This document shows, one piece after another, positions 46,338-55,675 of a DNA stretch of 64,000 nt. The stretch is from Candidatus Binatia bacterium. GTDB lineage: Bacteria; Desulfobacterota; Binatia; HRBIN30. The DNA lies in assembly GCA_026004215.1 (NCBI GenBank), contig BPIR01000001.1, positions 1,020,566-1,084,565 of the forward strand. The letters are read 5' to 3'. The position numbers and the translations under genes are program-made. Under the pieces are notes generated by a model. The model saw only the letters and a program-made list of their open reading frames with translations, ran no database searches and was not told where the DNA came from. Within the stretch, counting starts at the first letter, position 1; each line of letters starts with the position of its first letter.

Positions 46338-48752
46338 TTAGAGAGCGGCGGCACGCTTCTGAGCGGCTGCGGCAGGCTCGAGGGCGTAGCGGAGAACCTC
46401 GTCAATGGTCTCGACGAAGATAAAGTTCATTTCCTTGCGGACGGCTTCCGGGACCTCCTCCAGGTCTTTCTCGTTCCGCTTAGGCAGAATCACAGTTTTG
46501 ATCCCGGCTCGCCGCGCTCCGAGCACCTTCTCTTTGATACCCCCCACAGGCAGGACCTTGCCGCGCAGCGTAATTTCCCCCGTCATCGCCACATCGTGGC
46601 GAACCAGCCGGCCCGTCAACAACGACGCCAAAGACGTGGCCAACGCGATACCGGCCGACGGCCCATCCTTCGGCACAGCTCCAGCCGGCACATGAATGTG
46701 GATGTCCAAGTTCTCGAAGAAATCTGGAGCAATACCTAGGCTCGCGGCGTGCGCTCGAATGTAACTCAAAGCGGCCTGGGCAGATTCCTTCATCACGTCG
46801 CCCAGTTGGCCGGTCAGAATCAGGTTCTTCTTGCCGACCATCTTCGTGGACTCGATAAAAATGATGTCTCCACCGTTGGGGGTCCAGGCCAGACCCACAG
46901 CCACGCCCGGCTCCTGAGTCCGGTCCGCCACCTCGGAGAAAAATCGCTCTGGGCCGAGCATTTCGCGGACTTTACTTGGGTCCACGACCACTGGTTCCGT
47001 CTTTCCTTCGGTGATGCCTCGGGCAACCTTACGGCAGATACTGCCAATTTCGCGTTCCAAGTTACGGAGTCCGGCCTCACGCGTGTAATAGCGGATGATG
47101 TGCAAAATGCCGTCGTCCGTGAACGACACCTGCCCTTCCTCCAGCCCGTTTTCCCGCATCTGTTTGGGGATCAAGTGCCGGCGTGCGATCACGAGTTTTT
47201 CCTCTTCCGTGTAACCCGCAAGCTCGATCACCTCCATGCGGTCTCGCAAGGGCGCGGGTATCGGGTCGAGCAAGTTTGCTGTGGTGACGAACATCACCCG
47301 CGAGAGATCGAATGGGACGTCGAGGTAATGATCCACGAAGGCATTGTTTTGCTCCGGATCGAGAACCTCCAACAAGGCTGAAGCGGGGTCGCCCCGAAAG
47401 TCCGCGCCGAGTTTGTCAATCTCGTCGAGCATCAACAGTGGGTTGTTCGAGCCCGCGTTGCGGATGCTCTGGATGATCCGGCCAGGCAAAGCACCAATGT
47501 AAGTCCGCCGGTGACCTCGGATTTCCGCCTCGTCACGGACTCCCCCTAAAGATAACCGGACGAACTTTCGCCCCAGGGCACGCGCGATCGAACGACCCAA
47601 GGAAGTCTTCCCGGTTCCCGGAGGGCCGACGAAGCACAAGATGGGCCCTTTCGAATCTCGTTTGAGTTTTCGAACCGCAAGGAATTCCAAAATGCGGTCT
47701 TTAATTTTCTCGAGGTCGTAGTGGTCCTCGTCCAACACCTGCCGGGCGTGCGCAATATCCAGGTTGTCCTCGGTGGAGACGGACCACGGCAGGTTGACCA
47801 ACCACTCCAAGTAGGTGCGCACCACCGTGTGTTCCGCGGATTCCGGCGGAATGATTTTGAGCCGCTCGAGCTCTTGCTCCGCTGCCTTGCGAGCTTCGGG
47901 GGGCAACTTCGCCTCCTCCATTTTCTTGCGGAGTTCTTCGACCTCGGCCGCCCGCGGATCCGACTCGCCGAGCTCTTTTTGGATCGCTCGCATTTGCTGG
48001 CGCAAGTAGAACTCCTTCTGGTTTTTGGTGAGTTCCGATTGCACCTGCGCCTGAATCTTATGGCCGAGTTCGAGCAACTCGATCTCGCGCTTGAGGATCA
48101 TCAACAAGCGCTCCATCCGTTGCTTGACGTCCAGCGTACTCAGCAGTTCTTGTTTCTCTTCCAACCCAATGTTCAGGTTGGACGCGATCAGGTCCGTCAC
48201 CTTACCCGGGTCGCGAATATTGGTCACGACGACCTGCAGTTCGTCCGGCAAATACGGGATCATCGAGACGTATTTGGAGAACTGGTTCACCAACTGCGCT
48301 TGGATCGCTGGAAGTGCCGGCGATTCGGGCTTGACGTCGGAAAGCTGGTGCACCCGCGCCCGGAAATAGGGCGTGGCCTGCACAAACTCGACAATTTCGA
48401 TTCGGCGCAGACCCTGAACCAGGATGCGCACACTGCCGTCCGGGTATTTCAGCATTTTGAGGATCCGCCCGGCCGTACCGCGCGAATACAATCCATCGGT
48501 CGTCGGATTTTCCTCTTCGGGATTCTTCTGGCTCACCAAGCCAATCAGGCGGTCCCCCGTCAGAGCCTCTTCGATCAGGCGGAGGGACGAGGCCCGAGAA
48601 ATCAGCAAAGGCACGATGGCCGCAGGGAAGATCACCACGCCCCGGAGGGGTAGGATGGGCAGTTCCCCTGGGACGTTCACCTCCCCTAAATCGGCCTCAA
48701 ACCCAATGTACCTTTGCTTCTTGGATTCTTCTCTTTCGTCTTCCAATGTCAT
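46338..48752 (-). CDS. lon: Lon ATP-dependent protease
   Basis: An 804-aa homohexameric quality-control protease. It has the N-terminal substrate-binding domain ([13 protein letters not shown] near residue 32), a long coiled-coil linker around 210-290, the AAA+ module with Walker [10 protein letters not shown] near 370 and Walker [10 protein letters not shown], and the C-terminal protease domain. The catalytic serine is in P-K-D-G-P-S-A-G-I and the lysine in G-G-I-K-E-K-V-L. It is divergent from DUF2203 with a short intergenic palindrome. Confidence 0.97.
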   Translation of the reverse strand: MTLEDEREESKKQRYIGFEADLGEVNVPGELPILPLRGVVIFPAAIVPLLISRASSLRLIEEALTGDRLIGLVSQKNPEEENPTTDGLYSRGTAGRILKMLKYPDGSVRILVQGLRRIEIVEFVQATPYFRARVHQLSDVKPESPALPAIQAQLVNQFSKYVSMIPYLPDELQVVVTNIRDPGKVTDLIASNLNIGLEEKQELLSTLDVKQRMERLLMILKREIELLELGHKIQAQVQSELTKNQKEFYLRQQMRAIQKELGESDPRAAEVEELRKKMEEAKLPPEARKAAEQELERLKIIPPESAEHTVVRTYLEWLVNLPWSVSTEDNLDIAHARQVLDEDHYDLEKIKDRILEFLAVRKLKRDSKGPILCFVGPPGTGKTSLGRSIARALGRKFVRLSLGGVRDEAEIRGHRRTYIGALPGRIIQSIRNAGSNNPLLMLDEIDKLGADFRGDPASALLEVLDPEQNNAFVDHYLDVPFDLSRVMFVTTANLLDPIPAPLRDRMEVIELAGYTEEEKLVIARRHLIPKQMRENGLEEGQVSFTDDGILHIIRYYTREAGLRNLEREIGSICRKVARGITEGKTEPVVVDPSKVREMLGPERFFSEVADRTQEPGVAVGLAWTPNGGDIIFIESTKMVGKKNLILTGQLGDVMKESAQAALSYIRAHAASLGIAPDFFENLDIHIHVPAGAVPKDGPSAGIALATSLASLLTGRLVRHDVAMTGEITLRGKVLPVGGIKEKVLGARRAGIKTVILPKRNEKDLEEVPEAVRKEMNFIFVETIDEVLRYALEPAAAAQKRAAAL

Positions 48753-48833
48753 GCGCGGAAACTAATACCGGTTGCCCAAGCTGACAAGAAGCAATTTGGA
48801 CGGAGGTGTTCGCTCTCTTGACCAAACCGCTCC

Positions 48834-48849
48834 GCAGTGAAATCACTGC
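48834..48849. promoter_or_regulatory. 16-bp palindrome in the lon/DUF2203 divergent region
   Basis: GCAGTGA, 2-bp centre, TCACTGC: a perfect dyad ending 9 bp before the DUF2203 ATG at 48859 and 82 bp from the lon start. The position and symmetry suggest an operator; the binding protein is unknown. Confidence 0.45.
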
Positions 48850-48858
48850 ACCGGATCC

Positions 48859-49278
48859 ATGCACCGACGTTTTACGCCCGATGAGGTGAACGACCTGATC
48901 CCCACGCTAGAGGTTGTGATGGGGGAACTCCTTAGCCACGCGCACCGCGTGCATCGCGAGGTCATCGCAGTCGCCGCCCGGCTGGGCTGCGATCCGCGCT
49001 CGGTTGACTCTTTCGTACTGATGCGAGAGGCTCCCAACGTCGAGCCCAGCTTGCAGGCCATTCAACGAGCGCTGCACCACATTGCGGACCTGGGCGGCCA
49101 GGTAAAGGGCCTCGATCTCGGACTCGTGGATTTCCCGGGGGAACTGCAAGGGGAAGAGGTGCTCCTCTGCTGGCAGTATGGCGAGCGACAGGTTGGTTTT
49201 TACCATTTGCCGGAAGAGGGTTTTGCTGGCCGCAAGCCCTTGCCTGTGGCGAATGGGGTTGTGCGAGTCGTGCATTGA
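48859..49278 (+). CDS. DUF2203 protein
   Basis: A 139-aa protein of the DUF2203 family, with the usual start R-R-F-T-P-D-E-V-N-D-L-I-P-T-L and the C-terminal pattern V-D-F-P-G-E-L-Q-G-E-E-V-L-L-C-W-Q-Y-G-E-R. The N-terminal half is helical with heptad spacing, the C-terminal half a small beta unit. No function is established for the family. It is 16 bp upstream of the DUF4149 gene. Confidence 0.88.
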   Translation: MHRRFTPDEVNDLIPTLEVVMGELLSHAHRVHREVIAVAARLGCDPRSVDSFVLMREAPNVEPSLQAIQRALHHIADLGGQVKGLDLGLVDFPGELQGEEVLLCWQYGERQVGFYHLPEEGFAGRKPLPVANGVVRVVH

Positions 49279-49294
49279 GAGGTCGAGTTCTTCC

Positions 49295-49762
49295 ATGCGC
49301 CCGGCTCTCAGCTTTCTTTATCTTCTCGCCCTTTCCGTTTGGTTGGGTACTGTAATTTTTCACTCCTTCGTGGTCGCCCCGATTCTATTCCGCTCCTTGC
49401 CCCAGACAGTTGCAGGAGACGTCGTAGCCCGTATTTTCCCGATTTACTACATGGTGGGTTACGGATGCGGGGTGGTTAGCGTGGTTGTTCCCTGGTTCCT
49501 CGCAAGCGGCACCGATGCTTTACGCGCGTGGCGCGGGGCTAGCGGTGTGGCTGCCGTGATGCTCGTTTTGACCATTGCGGCGGGCACGGTGATTCACCCG
49601 CGTGCTGCGGCCCTTCGCCGTGAAATGGCTTCGCTTCCGGATCACGCACCGCAGCGAGTCGAGTTTCGCCGCCTCCATGGTGCAGCGGTAGCCGCCAACT
49701 TGCTGGTGCTTTCGAGCGGGCTTGTGCTGCTGTTCATGGTGTCCCGCCAACTCCGCTGGTAA
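49295..49762 (+). CDS. DUF4149 (TMEM205-like) membrane protein
   Basis: A 155-aa protein starting at ATG 49295, with four predicted membrane helices (residues about 4-28, 48-68, 78-100 and 130-152). R-P-A-L-S-F-L-Y-L-L-A-L-S-V-W-L-G at the start and F-H-S-F-V-V-A-P-I-L-F fit DUF4149. It is predicted in the inner membrane. Its function is unknown. It sits between DUF2203 and a HAD hydrolase, both closely spaced. Confidence 0.8.
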   Translation: MRPALSFLYLLALSVWLGTVIFHSFVVAPILFRSLPQTVAGDVVARIFPIYYMVGYGCGVVSVVVPWFLASGTDALRAWRGASGVAAVMLVLTIAAGTVIHPRAAALRREMASLPDHAPQRVEFRRLHGAAVAANLLVLSSGLVLLFMVSRQLRW

Positions 49763-49771
49763 GAAGGCAAG

Positions 49772-50557
49772 GTGGGCACAGTTGTTTTGTTCGATCTTTT
49801 TGGCACCTTAGTGCATTTTCGCGCCGACGTTCCCAAAGCGGAAGTCAATCGGGAACGCTGGCGAGTCTCGTTCGAGTGGCTCCAGCCGCTCGTGAGCAAG
49901 TTCCTGCCCGAACACTCGTTCGACCAGTTTTTGGAAGCGCTAGTCGCGGTCACAAACGAAATCGCGACCACCCGTGCCCCAGAGTACTGCGAAGTATCGT
50001 CTCTCGAACGGTTCCGGCGTGCTTTGAGCCGCCTGGGCGTCGCCCCCGCCAAACGCGACGCCGTTGCCCCGCTGTTGGTCGAAGCCCACATGGCACACTT
50101 GATTCAGCGCGCGTTTCCAGACCCCTCGGCTTTGTCGGTCCTCCAAGAGGTCCGCAGTAAGGGCTCTCGGACCGGCTTAGTATCCAACTTCGACCACGCG
50201 CCGGCCGCATATGGGGTCCTCGAGCAGTACGGCCTTTTACCTCTCTTAGACACGGTAGTGGTCTCGGCTGAATTTGGGCGCCGCAAGCCACACCCGTCCA
50301 TTTTCTTGGAGGCCGTAAATAGACTCAGAGGAGAGCCCGAAAGGAGCTGGTTCGTCGGCGATCATTATGCAGAGGATGTTTTGGGTGCCCGTTCCGTCGG
50401 ACTACAATGTATTTGGGTGCAGCCGGAAGCCCCCCGCCCGCCAACCAGTGACACGGCCCTCGACAAGGCTGTCATCGTAGTGCGCTCGCTCGGTGAGGTC
50501 CCCGAGCACATGGACCTCGGAAAAGCACCGTCCGCGCCGTTTCCGGAGAAACGGTAG
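49772..50557 (+). CDS. HAD-superfamily hydrolase
   Basis: A 261-aa Rossmannoid phosphatase or dehalogenase-like enzyme, GTG start 9 bp after the DUF4149 stop. Motif I is L-F-D-L-F-G-T-L-V with the Asp nucleophile at the N-terminus. Motif II is L-V-S-N-F-D-H-A, motif III K-P-H-P-S-I-F and motif IV F-V-G-D-H-Y-A-E-D-V-L-G-A. In motif I the second Asp is replaced by Gly (D-L-F-G-T-L), as in many FMN- or nucleotide-type HADs. The helical cap lies at about 20-105. The substrate is unknown. Confidence 0.9.
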   Translation: MGTVVLFDLFGTLVHFRADVPKAEVNRERWRVSFEWLQPLVSKFLPEHSFDQFLEALVAVTNEIATTRAPEYCEVSSLERFRRALSRLGVAPAKRDAVAPLLVEAHMAHLIQRAFPDPSALSVLQEVRSKGSRTGLVSNFDHAPAAYGVLEQYGLLPLLDTVVVSAEFGRRKPHPSIFLEAVNRLRGEPERSWFVGDHYAEDVLGARSVGLQCIWVQPEAPRPPTSDTALDKAVIVVRSLGEVPEHMDLGKAPSAPFPEKR

Positions 50558-50606
50558 AAGAGAGAGGAGCCACAAGCTAGCGTGAGGGTGCACGGCATTC
50601 CTCGGT

Positions 50607-50691
50607 GGAGGGGTGGGTGAGCGGTTGAAACCACCGGTCTTGAAAACCGGCAACCCGCAAGGGTTCGAGGGTTCGAATCCCTCCCCCTCCG
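50607..50691 (+). tRNA. tRNA-Ser(UGA)
   Basis: Complete cloverleaf: acceptor GGAGGGG pairs with CCCCTCC, discriminator G at 50691. The T arm GAGGG-TTCGAAT-CCCTC is intact. The anticodon stem CCGGT/ACCGG carries the loop CTTGAAA, with TGA at 50641-50643. The long variable arm is characteristic of serine tRNAs. The 3' CCA is not encoded. Confidence 0.95.
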
Positions 50692-50728
50692 CTTGGCCCT
50701 TGCCAAGCCCAACGGATCGGGCAAAACC

Positions 50729-50767
50729 CGAAGGCTCTAGAGGCCCGAGGAGCCTCTAGAGCCTTCG
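50729..50767. terminator. 16-bp perfect hairpin after tRNA-Ser(UGA)
   Basis: Arms CGAAGGCTCTAGAGGC (50729-50744) and GCCTCTAGAGCCTTCG (50752-50767) are exact inverted repeats with a 7-nt loop, about 38 bp past the tRNA, followed within a few bases by GTTTTC. It lies between converging genes (tRNA on +, Cys-rich peptide gene on -), suggesting a bidirectional terminator. Confidence 0.75.
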
Positions 50768-50841
50768 AGTCGTTTTCTAACCGCAGTCGCAACGCGCCCG
50801 CTAGGCAACGACCCCTACAGTCGGAGCCGTCGTGCCATCCC

Positions 50842-51081
50842 CTAGCGTTTGTGGCGTCGCATGTGTTTCCGCGGCTGCGCGAGGTGTTGTTTGCAGGCCT
50901 CGGAGAGTTCCGACTCGTGTTGCTTCAAGCAAGCCCGGTAGCGACCCTTCCCGGGCTTGACGTCGTGGCAGAATTTTTCGATATCCGCCGCGCACGGCCC
51001 ACGCCCTACGGCCCACACGTGCGGCGCCACCGTCAGCACTGCAAGGCCAACCAACATGCCGAAAGCCCACTTCCTGAACAT
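50842..51081 (-). CDS. Small exported Cys-rich (GLG1-repeat-like) protein
   Basis: A 79-aa protein from ATG 51081 with GGAGGAAACAACG just upstream; a start eight codons earlier lacks such a site. A signal peptide (W-A-F-G-M-L-V-G-L-A-V-L-T-V-A, cleavage near residue 24) leads to one cysteine-rich repeat with Cys at 30, 38, 51 and 63. The pattern C-x7-C...G-K-G-R-Y-R-A-C-L...L-S-E-A-C matches the Cys-rich GLG1-type repeat found in bacterial periplasmic proteins. The tail is basic (R-K-H-M-R-R-H-K-R). Its function is unknown. Confidence 0.8.
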   Translation of the reverse strand: MFRKWAFGMLVGLAVLTVAPHVWAVGRGPCAADIEKFCHDVKPGKGRYRACLKQHESELSEACKQHLAQPRKHMRRHKR

Positions 51082-51248
51082 CGTTGTTTCCTCCTTTCGT
51101 CCCACTTCCTTGTTCGTTTTAACCTAATCCGCAAACGGGTCGAACCTGACTGTATGGCCTACGGCTTGAGGGCAGACGCCGCAAGCGCAACAAAATTCGG
51201 GGAAATCTTGAAGAGGCCGTGCCGGATCCAAAACACAAGGAGAGTCCT

Positions 51249-52004
51249 GTGGAGAAACCGTTCCCGAAAATCATCGGCCACCGAGGTTGCCGCGCCCCTG
51301 GGGTCCGCGAGAACACTGCAGCGGCAGCAGCCAAAGCCGTTGCCGAGGGGGCTGACATCGTTGAATTCGACGTCATCCAGACCAAGGACGGTCACTTCGT
51401 CGCCTTGCACTGGCCGGACCTTCGCTTTCTGTTCTCACCCCCCTGGGAACGCCGGCTGGAAGAGCTGCCGCCTGTAAGTACCGTGGGGGAGATTTTGTCC
51501 GCCCTGGGCAACAGAACCGGAGTCTATTTGGATATCAAACAGCCGCTTTCAGACCGCCAGTTTCTGGAACTCTCCCAAATTGTCGACAGTTTCCAGTTTT
51601 CTCTCGTCGTCGTTGGTTCTTTCCAACGCGGTGTTTTATCCGCCTGCCGCGAGCACAAACCAAATTGGATCGTGAACTTCGACTGCCTGCCAACGCATCG
51701 AGCAGTCCGCCAGGCAATCGAATTAGGGGCGCACTGGATCAATCCGATCCCTTACGGCGTGCGAAGATCCTTTGTCGAACTCGTTCTGGATTCGGGCCTG
51801 AAATTCGTCCCCGCTGGGAATGAAAGCGACCGACGGCAACTGCGTTTTGCACGCTGGGGCGCGCACGCGCTTTCGACGTTTCGGCCGGCGCACCTCCGCC
51901 GCCTACTCGCAGCACGACTCTACCCGGGAGCTCCGGTACCGGATTGCCATTCTGCGGAGGACACTCGGCCGTCGGTCGCTTGCCACCCAGCGCGCCGTGG
52001 CTAA
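51249..52004 (+). CDS. Glycerophosphodiester-phosphodiesterase-family protein
   Basis: A 251-aa TIM-barrel GDPD-like protein. The GTG at 51249 has AAGGAGA 5-6 nt upstream; an alternative start at 51219 adds ten residues. The active-site pattern opens with G-H-R-G near residue 9, then E-N-T and I-V-E-F-D-V, as in the family; the next metal or base position reads L-H-W-P-D. The C-terminal part, usually ending in a T-D-R-P-type motif, reads A-L-S-T-F-R-P-A-H and then departs from the family. The substrate could be glycerophosphodiesters or similar. It is 38 bp upstream of glgB. Confidence 0.82.
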   Translation: MEKPFPKIIGHRGCRAPGVRENTAAAAAKAVAEGADIVEFDVIQTKDGHFVALHWPDLRFLFSPPWERRLEELPPVSTVGEILSALGNRTGVYLDIKQPLSDRQFLELSQIVDSFQFSLVVVGSFQRGVLSACREHKPNWIVNFDCLPTHRAVRQAIELGAHWINPIPYGVRRSFVELVLDSGLKFVPAGNESDRRQLRFARWGAHALSTFRPAHLRRLLAARLYPGAPVPDCHSAEDTRPSVACHPARRG

Positions 52005-52042
52005 AAGCGCGGTTTCCACCTCTTGCGGGTTTGTGTTCGCCT

Positions 52043-53953
52043 ATGCCTAGTACCCCAAGCCTACTCACAGAATTCGACCTTCATCTTCTCGCGGAAGGCC
52101 GGCACGAGCGAAGTTGGGAAAAGCTCGGCGCTCACCCCGTCGAGTTCAACGGCGAGCGCGGAGTGTACTTCGCCGTCGTGGCCCCGAATGCGCGGCGCGT
52201 CTCTGTGATTGGCGAGTTCAACGGCTGGGACCCGGCGGCACATCCGATGCGGCTGCGCCCGGAAGCCGGGGTTTGGGAACTGTTCGTTCCGGGCGTCCCG
52301 CACGGCGCCTTGTACAAATACTGGGTGGAGTCGGCGTCGAGCGATTACAAGGTAGCCAAAGCAGACCCGTATGCGTTTTTTGCGGAACTCCGCCCCGGAA
52401 CCGCGTCACGCGTTTGGGATCTCGGCGGCTATGCCTGGAGCGACGCCGAATGGCTGGAACGACGCCGAACCACCGACTGGCTTCGTTCGCCCATCTCGGT
52501 CTACGAGGTACATCTTGGATCGTGGAAGCGGGTGCCGGAGCAAGGAAATCGCTGGCTCACCTATCGCGAGCTCGCCGAACAGCTACCAACCTATGTCCGC
52601 GACATGGGTTATACGCACGTAGAGTTTCTGCCGATCACCGAACACCCACTCGATGCATCCTGGGGCTATCAAACGACGGGCTACTTTGCTCCGACCAGTC
52701 GCTATGGCACGCCACAAGACCTCATGTACCTGATCGACACCCTGCACCAAAACGGGATCGGCGTGATTTTGGACTGGGTACCTGCACACTTCCCGCGCGA
52801 CGAGCACGGCCTGGCCTACTTCGATGGCACGCACCTCTACGAGCATGCCGATCCTCGGCTCGGAGCACATCCCGACTGGGGTACGTTGGTGTTCAACTAC
52901 GGCCGCTGGGAGGTCCGCAATTTTCTTCTCAGCAACGCCCTGTTTTGGTTCGAAGTGTACCACGTGGACGGCCTGCGTGTGGACGCTGTGGCGAGCATGC
53001 TTTACCTCGACTATTCGCGGCGCGAAGGGGAATGGATTCCCAATCGGTACGGTGGACGCGAAAACTTGGAGGCTGTGGAATTTCTGCGGCACTGCAACGA
53101 ACGCGTTTACGCATTGAACCCGGGTGCCGTGACGATCGCGGAAGAGTCAACCTCGTGGCCAATGGTTTCGCGGCCCACGTATTTGGGCGGACTGGGATTT
53201 GGCTTTAAGTGGGACCTGGGGTGGATGAATGACACCCTGCGATACATGGGTCGGGATCCGATCTACCGCAAGTATCACCACAACGATCTGACTTTTCGCA
53301 TGTTGTATGCATTTACCGAAAACTTTTTCTTGCCGCTGTCTCACGACGAAGTGGTACACGGGAAAGGCTCCTTGCTCGGGCGGATGCCTGGGGATGACTG
53401 GCAAAAGTTCGCCAACCTGAGGCTTCTTTTCGCCTACCAATATACGCAACCCGGGAAGAAGCTGCTGTTCATGGGGGCGGACTTCGGGCAGTGGCGGGAG
53501 TGGGATCATACAAGCAGCGTCGACTGGCACCTACTCGAACACGAACCACACCGAGGCGTGCAACGCCTGGTGCGCGACCTGAACCGCTTGTATCGCCAGC
53601 AGGCGGCACTCCACGATTGCGATTGCGCGGCAACTGGTTTCCGCTGGGTCGACTGCCACGACAGCGAACAAAGCACGCTCAGTTACCTCCGGTTCAGCGA
53701 GGCAGGCGAAACGGCGCTCGTTGTTTGTAATTTCACGCCGGTTCCGCGGACAGGTTTTCGTGTGGGTGTACCACAAGGTGGCTTCTGGCGCGAAATTCTC
53801 AACACCGATTCCGCTTATTACGGAGGCAGCAACATGGGTAACGACGGCGGGGTGCTCGCCGAGCCCGTACCGTCACACGGGTTCAAAGACTCCGTGGTGT
53901 TGACATTGCCTCCACTTGCAGCGCTGATACTAGTTCCACAAAACCACCCATGA
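52043..53953 (+). CDS. glgB: 1,4-alpha-glucan branching enzyme
   Basis: GH13 enzyme introducing alpha-1,6 branches into glycogen. It is 636 aa from ATG 52043; the longer frame to 51944 overlaps the GDPD gene. Domains in order: N-terminal CBM48 (about 25-115, [15 protein letters not shown]), catalytic barrel ([15 protein letters not shown] with the nucleophile Asp, T-I-A-E-E-S-T with the acid Glu, S-H-D-E-V-V-H), and a C-terminal beta domain. Its stop overlaps the start of the next gene (ATGA). Confidence 0.96.
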   Translation: MPSTPSLLTEFDLHLLAEGRHERSWEKLGAHPVEFNGERGVYFAVVAPNARRVSVIGEFNGWDPAAHPMRLRPEAGVWELFVPGVPHGALYKYWVESASSDYKVAKADPYAFFAELRPGTASRVWDLGGYAWSDAEWLERRRTTDWLRSPISVYEVHLGSWKRVPEQGNRWLTYRELAEQLPTYVRDMGYTHVEFLPITEHPLDASWGYQTTGYFAPTSRYGTPQDLMYLIDTLHQNGIGVILDWVPAHFPRDEHGLAYFDGTHLYEHADPRLGAHPDWGTLVFNYGRWEVRNFLLSNALFWFEVYHVDGLRVDAVASMLYLDYSRREGEWIPNRYGGRENLEAVEFLRHCNERVYALNPGAVTIAEESTSWPMVSRPTYLGGLGFGFKWDLGWMNDTLRYMGRDPIYRKYHHNDLTFRMLYAFTENFFLPLSHDEVVHGKGSLLGRMPGDDWQKFANLRLLFAYQYTQPGKKLLFMGADFGQWREWDHTSSVDWHLLEHEPHRGVQRLVRDLNRLYRQQAALHDCDCAATGFRWVDCHDSEQSTLSYLRFSEAGETALVVCNFTPVPRTGFRVGVPQGGFWREILNTDSAYYGGSNMGNDGGVLAEPVPSHGFKDSVVLTLPPLAALILVPQNHP

Positions 53954-54846
53954 AAACGATTGTCCACAATCACAGCACCCTTCCGGGTGAAACTGCACCG
54001 TCGCTCGCTGACCTCCTCCGCGCCCAAGCTGGGGCCGGTTGTGCCGTGCTCACCGATGGCTTCTACGCGGAACGGGACCCGGTATGGCTGGCGATCGAGT
54101 GCACGAGTGGCGTGGAGCCTGGTCCACCGGCGGATTACTATGGCGCCGGTTTTACGGTTCCGACACCTGTCATTTGTGATCACCTACACCACCAGGCCAG
54201 CCTCGCCGTCCAACGCTGGCGTGCAGCCCAAGCCGAAACCAGTTTTCCCGTGAAGGCCGTATTACCGGGTCCGTTAACGCTCGCCCAGCTCGCTGAAGTT
54301 CGAAACAGCGTGTACGAGGACGTTTCCGCCCTAGCGGAAGCTTGGGCGACCGCGCTTCTTCCCGAATTCTCGGGTCTGGTGGAGGCTGGCGCAAAATGGA
54401 TCCAAATTGACGAGCCTGGCATTTTGCGGCAGCCAACCTTGCTGCGACTGGCGCGCGATTTGTTGCAGCCCTTCTGGGACAGTCGCGAAGATTCCTTTCT
54501 AATCGTATCCACCTGGGGGCCTGGGGCCGCGGATTGGTATGCACAGTTGCACTCTCTGCCCACGGACGCAGTGGGCGTCGATCTCGTTGCCAACCCGGAG
54601 CTTTGGGATTTGATTGCCGAGGTCGGCGCGAGCCAACAACTGTATCTGGGTTTGGCAAACCCATTTGGACATGTTTGCGGCGACCCGCACGTTCGAGTCA
54701 AAGTGAAACAGGTGCTGCACAATTACGAGTTTCCGTTGCTCCACATCGGCCCGTCCTGCGGTTTGCAAGGCCTGTCTCCCGAGGCTGCACTCGATACTCT
54801 CCGACAAATTGCTGAGTTCGCAGGGGACTTGTCGGGTAAATCCTGA
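53950..54846 (+). CDS. Stand-alone MetE N-terminal-domain-like protein
   Basis: A 298-aa TIM-barrel protein related to cobalamin-independent methionine synthase. It resembles the N-terminal (non-catalytic) MetE domain more than the zinc-bearing C-terminal one. I see a P-G-P-L-T-L segment, I-Q-I-D-E-P near residue 155, V-S-T-W-G-P-G where the catalytic domain would have [12 protein letters not shown] and I-G-P-S-C-G-L near 275. The His-x-Cys zinc ligands are therefore missing. Methionine synthase activity by the known mechanism is unlikely. It is translationally coupled to glgB and followed 12 bp later by an AAC(3)-like gene. The role is unknown. Confidence 0.75.
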   Translation: MKTIVHNHSTLPGETAPSLADLLRAQAGAGCAVLTDGFYAERDPVWLAIECTSGVEPGPPADYYGAGFTVPTPVICDHLHHQASLAVQRWRAAQAETSFPVKAVLPGPLTLAQLAEVRNSVYEDVSALAEAWATALLPEFSGLVEAGAKWIQIDEPGILRQPTLLRLARDLLQPFWDSREDSFLIVSTWGPGAADWYAQLHSLPTDAVGVDLVANPELWDLIAEVGASQQLYLGLANPFGHVCGDPHVRVKVKQVLHNYEFPLLHIGPSCGLQGLSPEAALDTLRQIAEFAGDLSGKS

Positions 54847-54858
54847 TCGCCGATTGCA

Positions 54859-55653
54859 ATGACTCGCGAGGAACTGCGCCGTTCTTTGCAACGGCTCGAA
54901 CTCAGCGGAGAAGCCGTGGTCGTCCACGCCCACTTACAGGGGCTGGGGCTGGAGGAGGCGACTGGGGGTGCGTGGCTGTGCGAGACACTTCTGGAAGCAG
55001 TGGGCTCGGGAACCATACTGCTTCCGGCGTTCACACCACAGACCATCGTGGACAAGGACGCTCACGACGAAGCCGGTGCGCCCCGGGTCCCGATCGCCTT
55101 CCATCCCGACTTGCCCACGCAAGATCCTGTGGTCGAGGTATTCCGGCACTTTCCGGGCGCGCTGCGCAGCCAGCATCCAACGCATTCGTTTGTGGCGCTG
55201 GGCCCGCTCGCGCGCGAACTGCTTTCGACACATCGCGACAATAATCCTTTGGGGCCGCTCAAGAAGTTGAACCTGCACCGAGGACACGTGGTTCTCCTTG
55301 GAACGAATTTGCAACACGCCGCTGCGCTGCACCTTGCACTAGAAGAAAAAATCCCCGCCGCTCAGACCCGCCGTACTGCGCTGCGCATCAATGCGGCAGG
55401 CTATGTCGAACGCGCCGTCGTTGACCACTTCCCCGGCTGCAATCGGGCGTTCGACAAGCTCGAACCCCTGCTCGCGGGGGATATGCAAACGGTCGTTCCA
55501 TTGCCAACTGCGGTGCTGCGTAAAATCCCATTGCGGTACTTGCTGCAGTTGGCCCACTCGGTCCTGCAGCAAGACCCAGCAGCACTGTTTTGTAACCAAC
55601 GAGACTGTGCAACCTGTGTCGCGGCAAAAGACCGCTTGTCCAGGGTGGCCTGA
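54859..55653 (+). CDS. AAC(3)-family N-acetyltransferase-like protein
   Basis: A 264-aa member of the aminoglycoside 3-N-acetyltransferase/YokD fold. Marks are V-V-V-H-A-H-L-Q-G-L-G, G-T-I-L-L-P-A-F-T, the conserved H-P-T-H-S-F-V-A-L-G-P near residue 112 and H-V-V-L-L-G near 148. The catalytic-type S-T-x-x-H-x-x-E segment is altered to A-A-A-L-H-L-A-L-E. Cys 245, 250 and 253 (C-x4-C-x2-C) end the protein. Many family members act on metabolites other than antibiotics. The neighbour is a MetE-N-like gene, so a metabolic role is more likely than resistance. Confidence 0.82.
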   Translation: MTREELRRSLQRLELSGEAVVVHAHLQGLGLEEATGGAWLCETLLEAVGSGTILLPAFTPQTIVDKDAHDEAGAPRVPIAFHPDLPTQDPVVEVFRHFPGALRSQHPTHSFVALGPLARELLSTHRDNNPLGPLKKLNLHRGHVVLLGTNLQHAAALHLALEEKIPAAQTRRTALRINAAGYVERAVVDHFPGCNRAFDKLEPLLAGDMQTVVPLPTAVLRKIPLRYLLQLAHSVLQQDPAALFCNQRDCATCVAAKDRLSRVA

Positions 55654-55675
55654 GTGCCCGAAGCGCCGCAGGTAG

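Noticed and set aside
54859..55653. AAC(3)-like gene as an aminoglycoside-resistance determinant
   Set aside because: Altered active-site segment and metabolic neighbours; the family has many non-resistance members.
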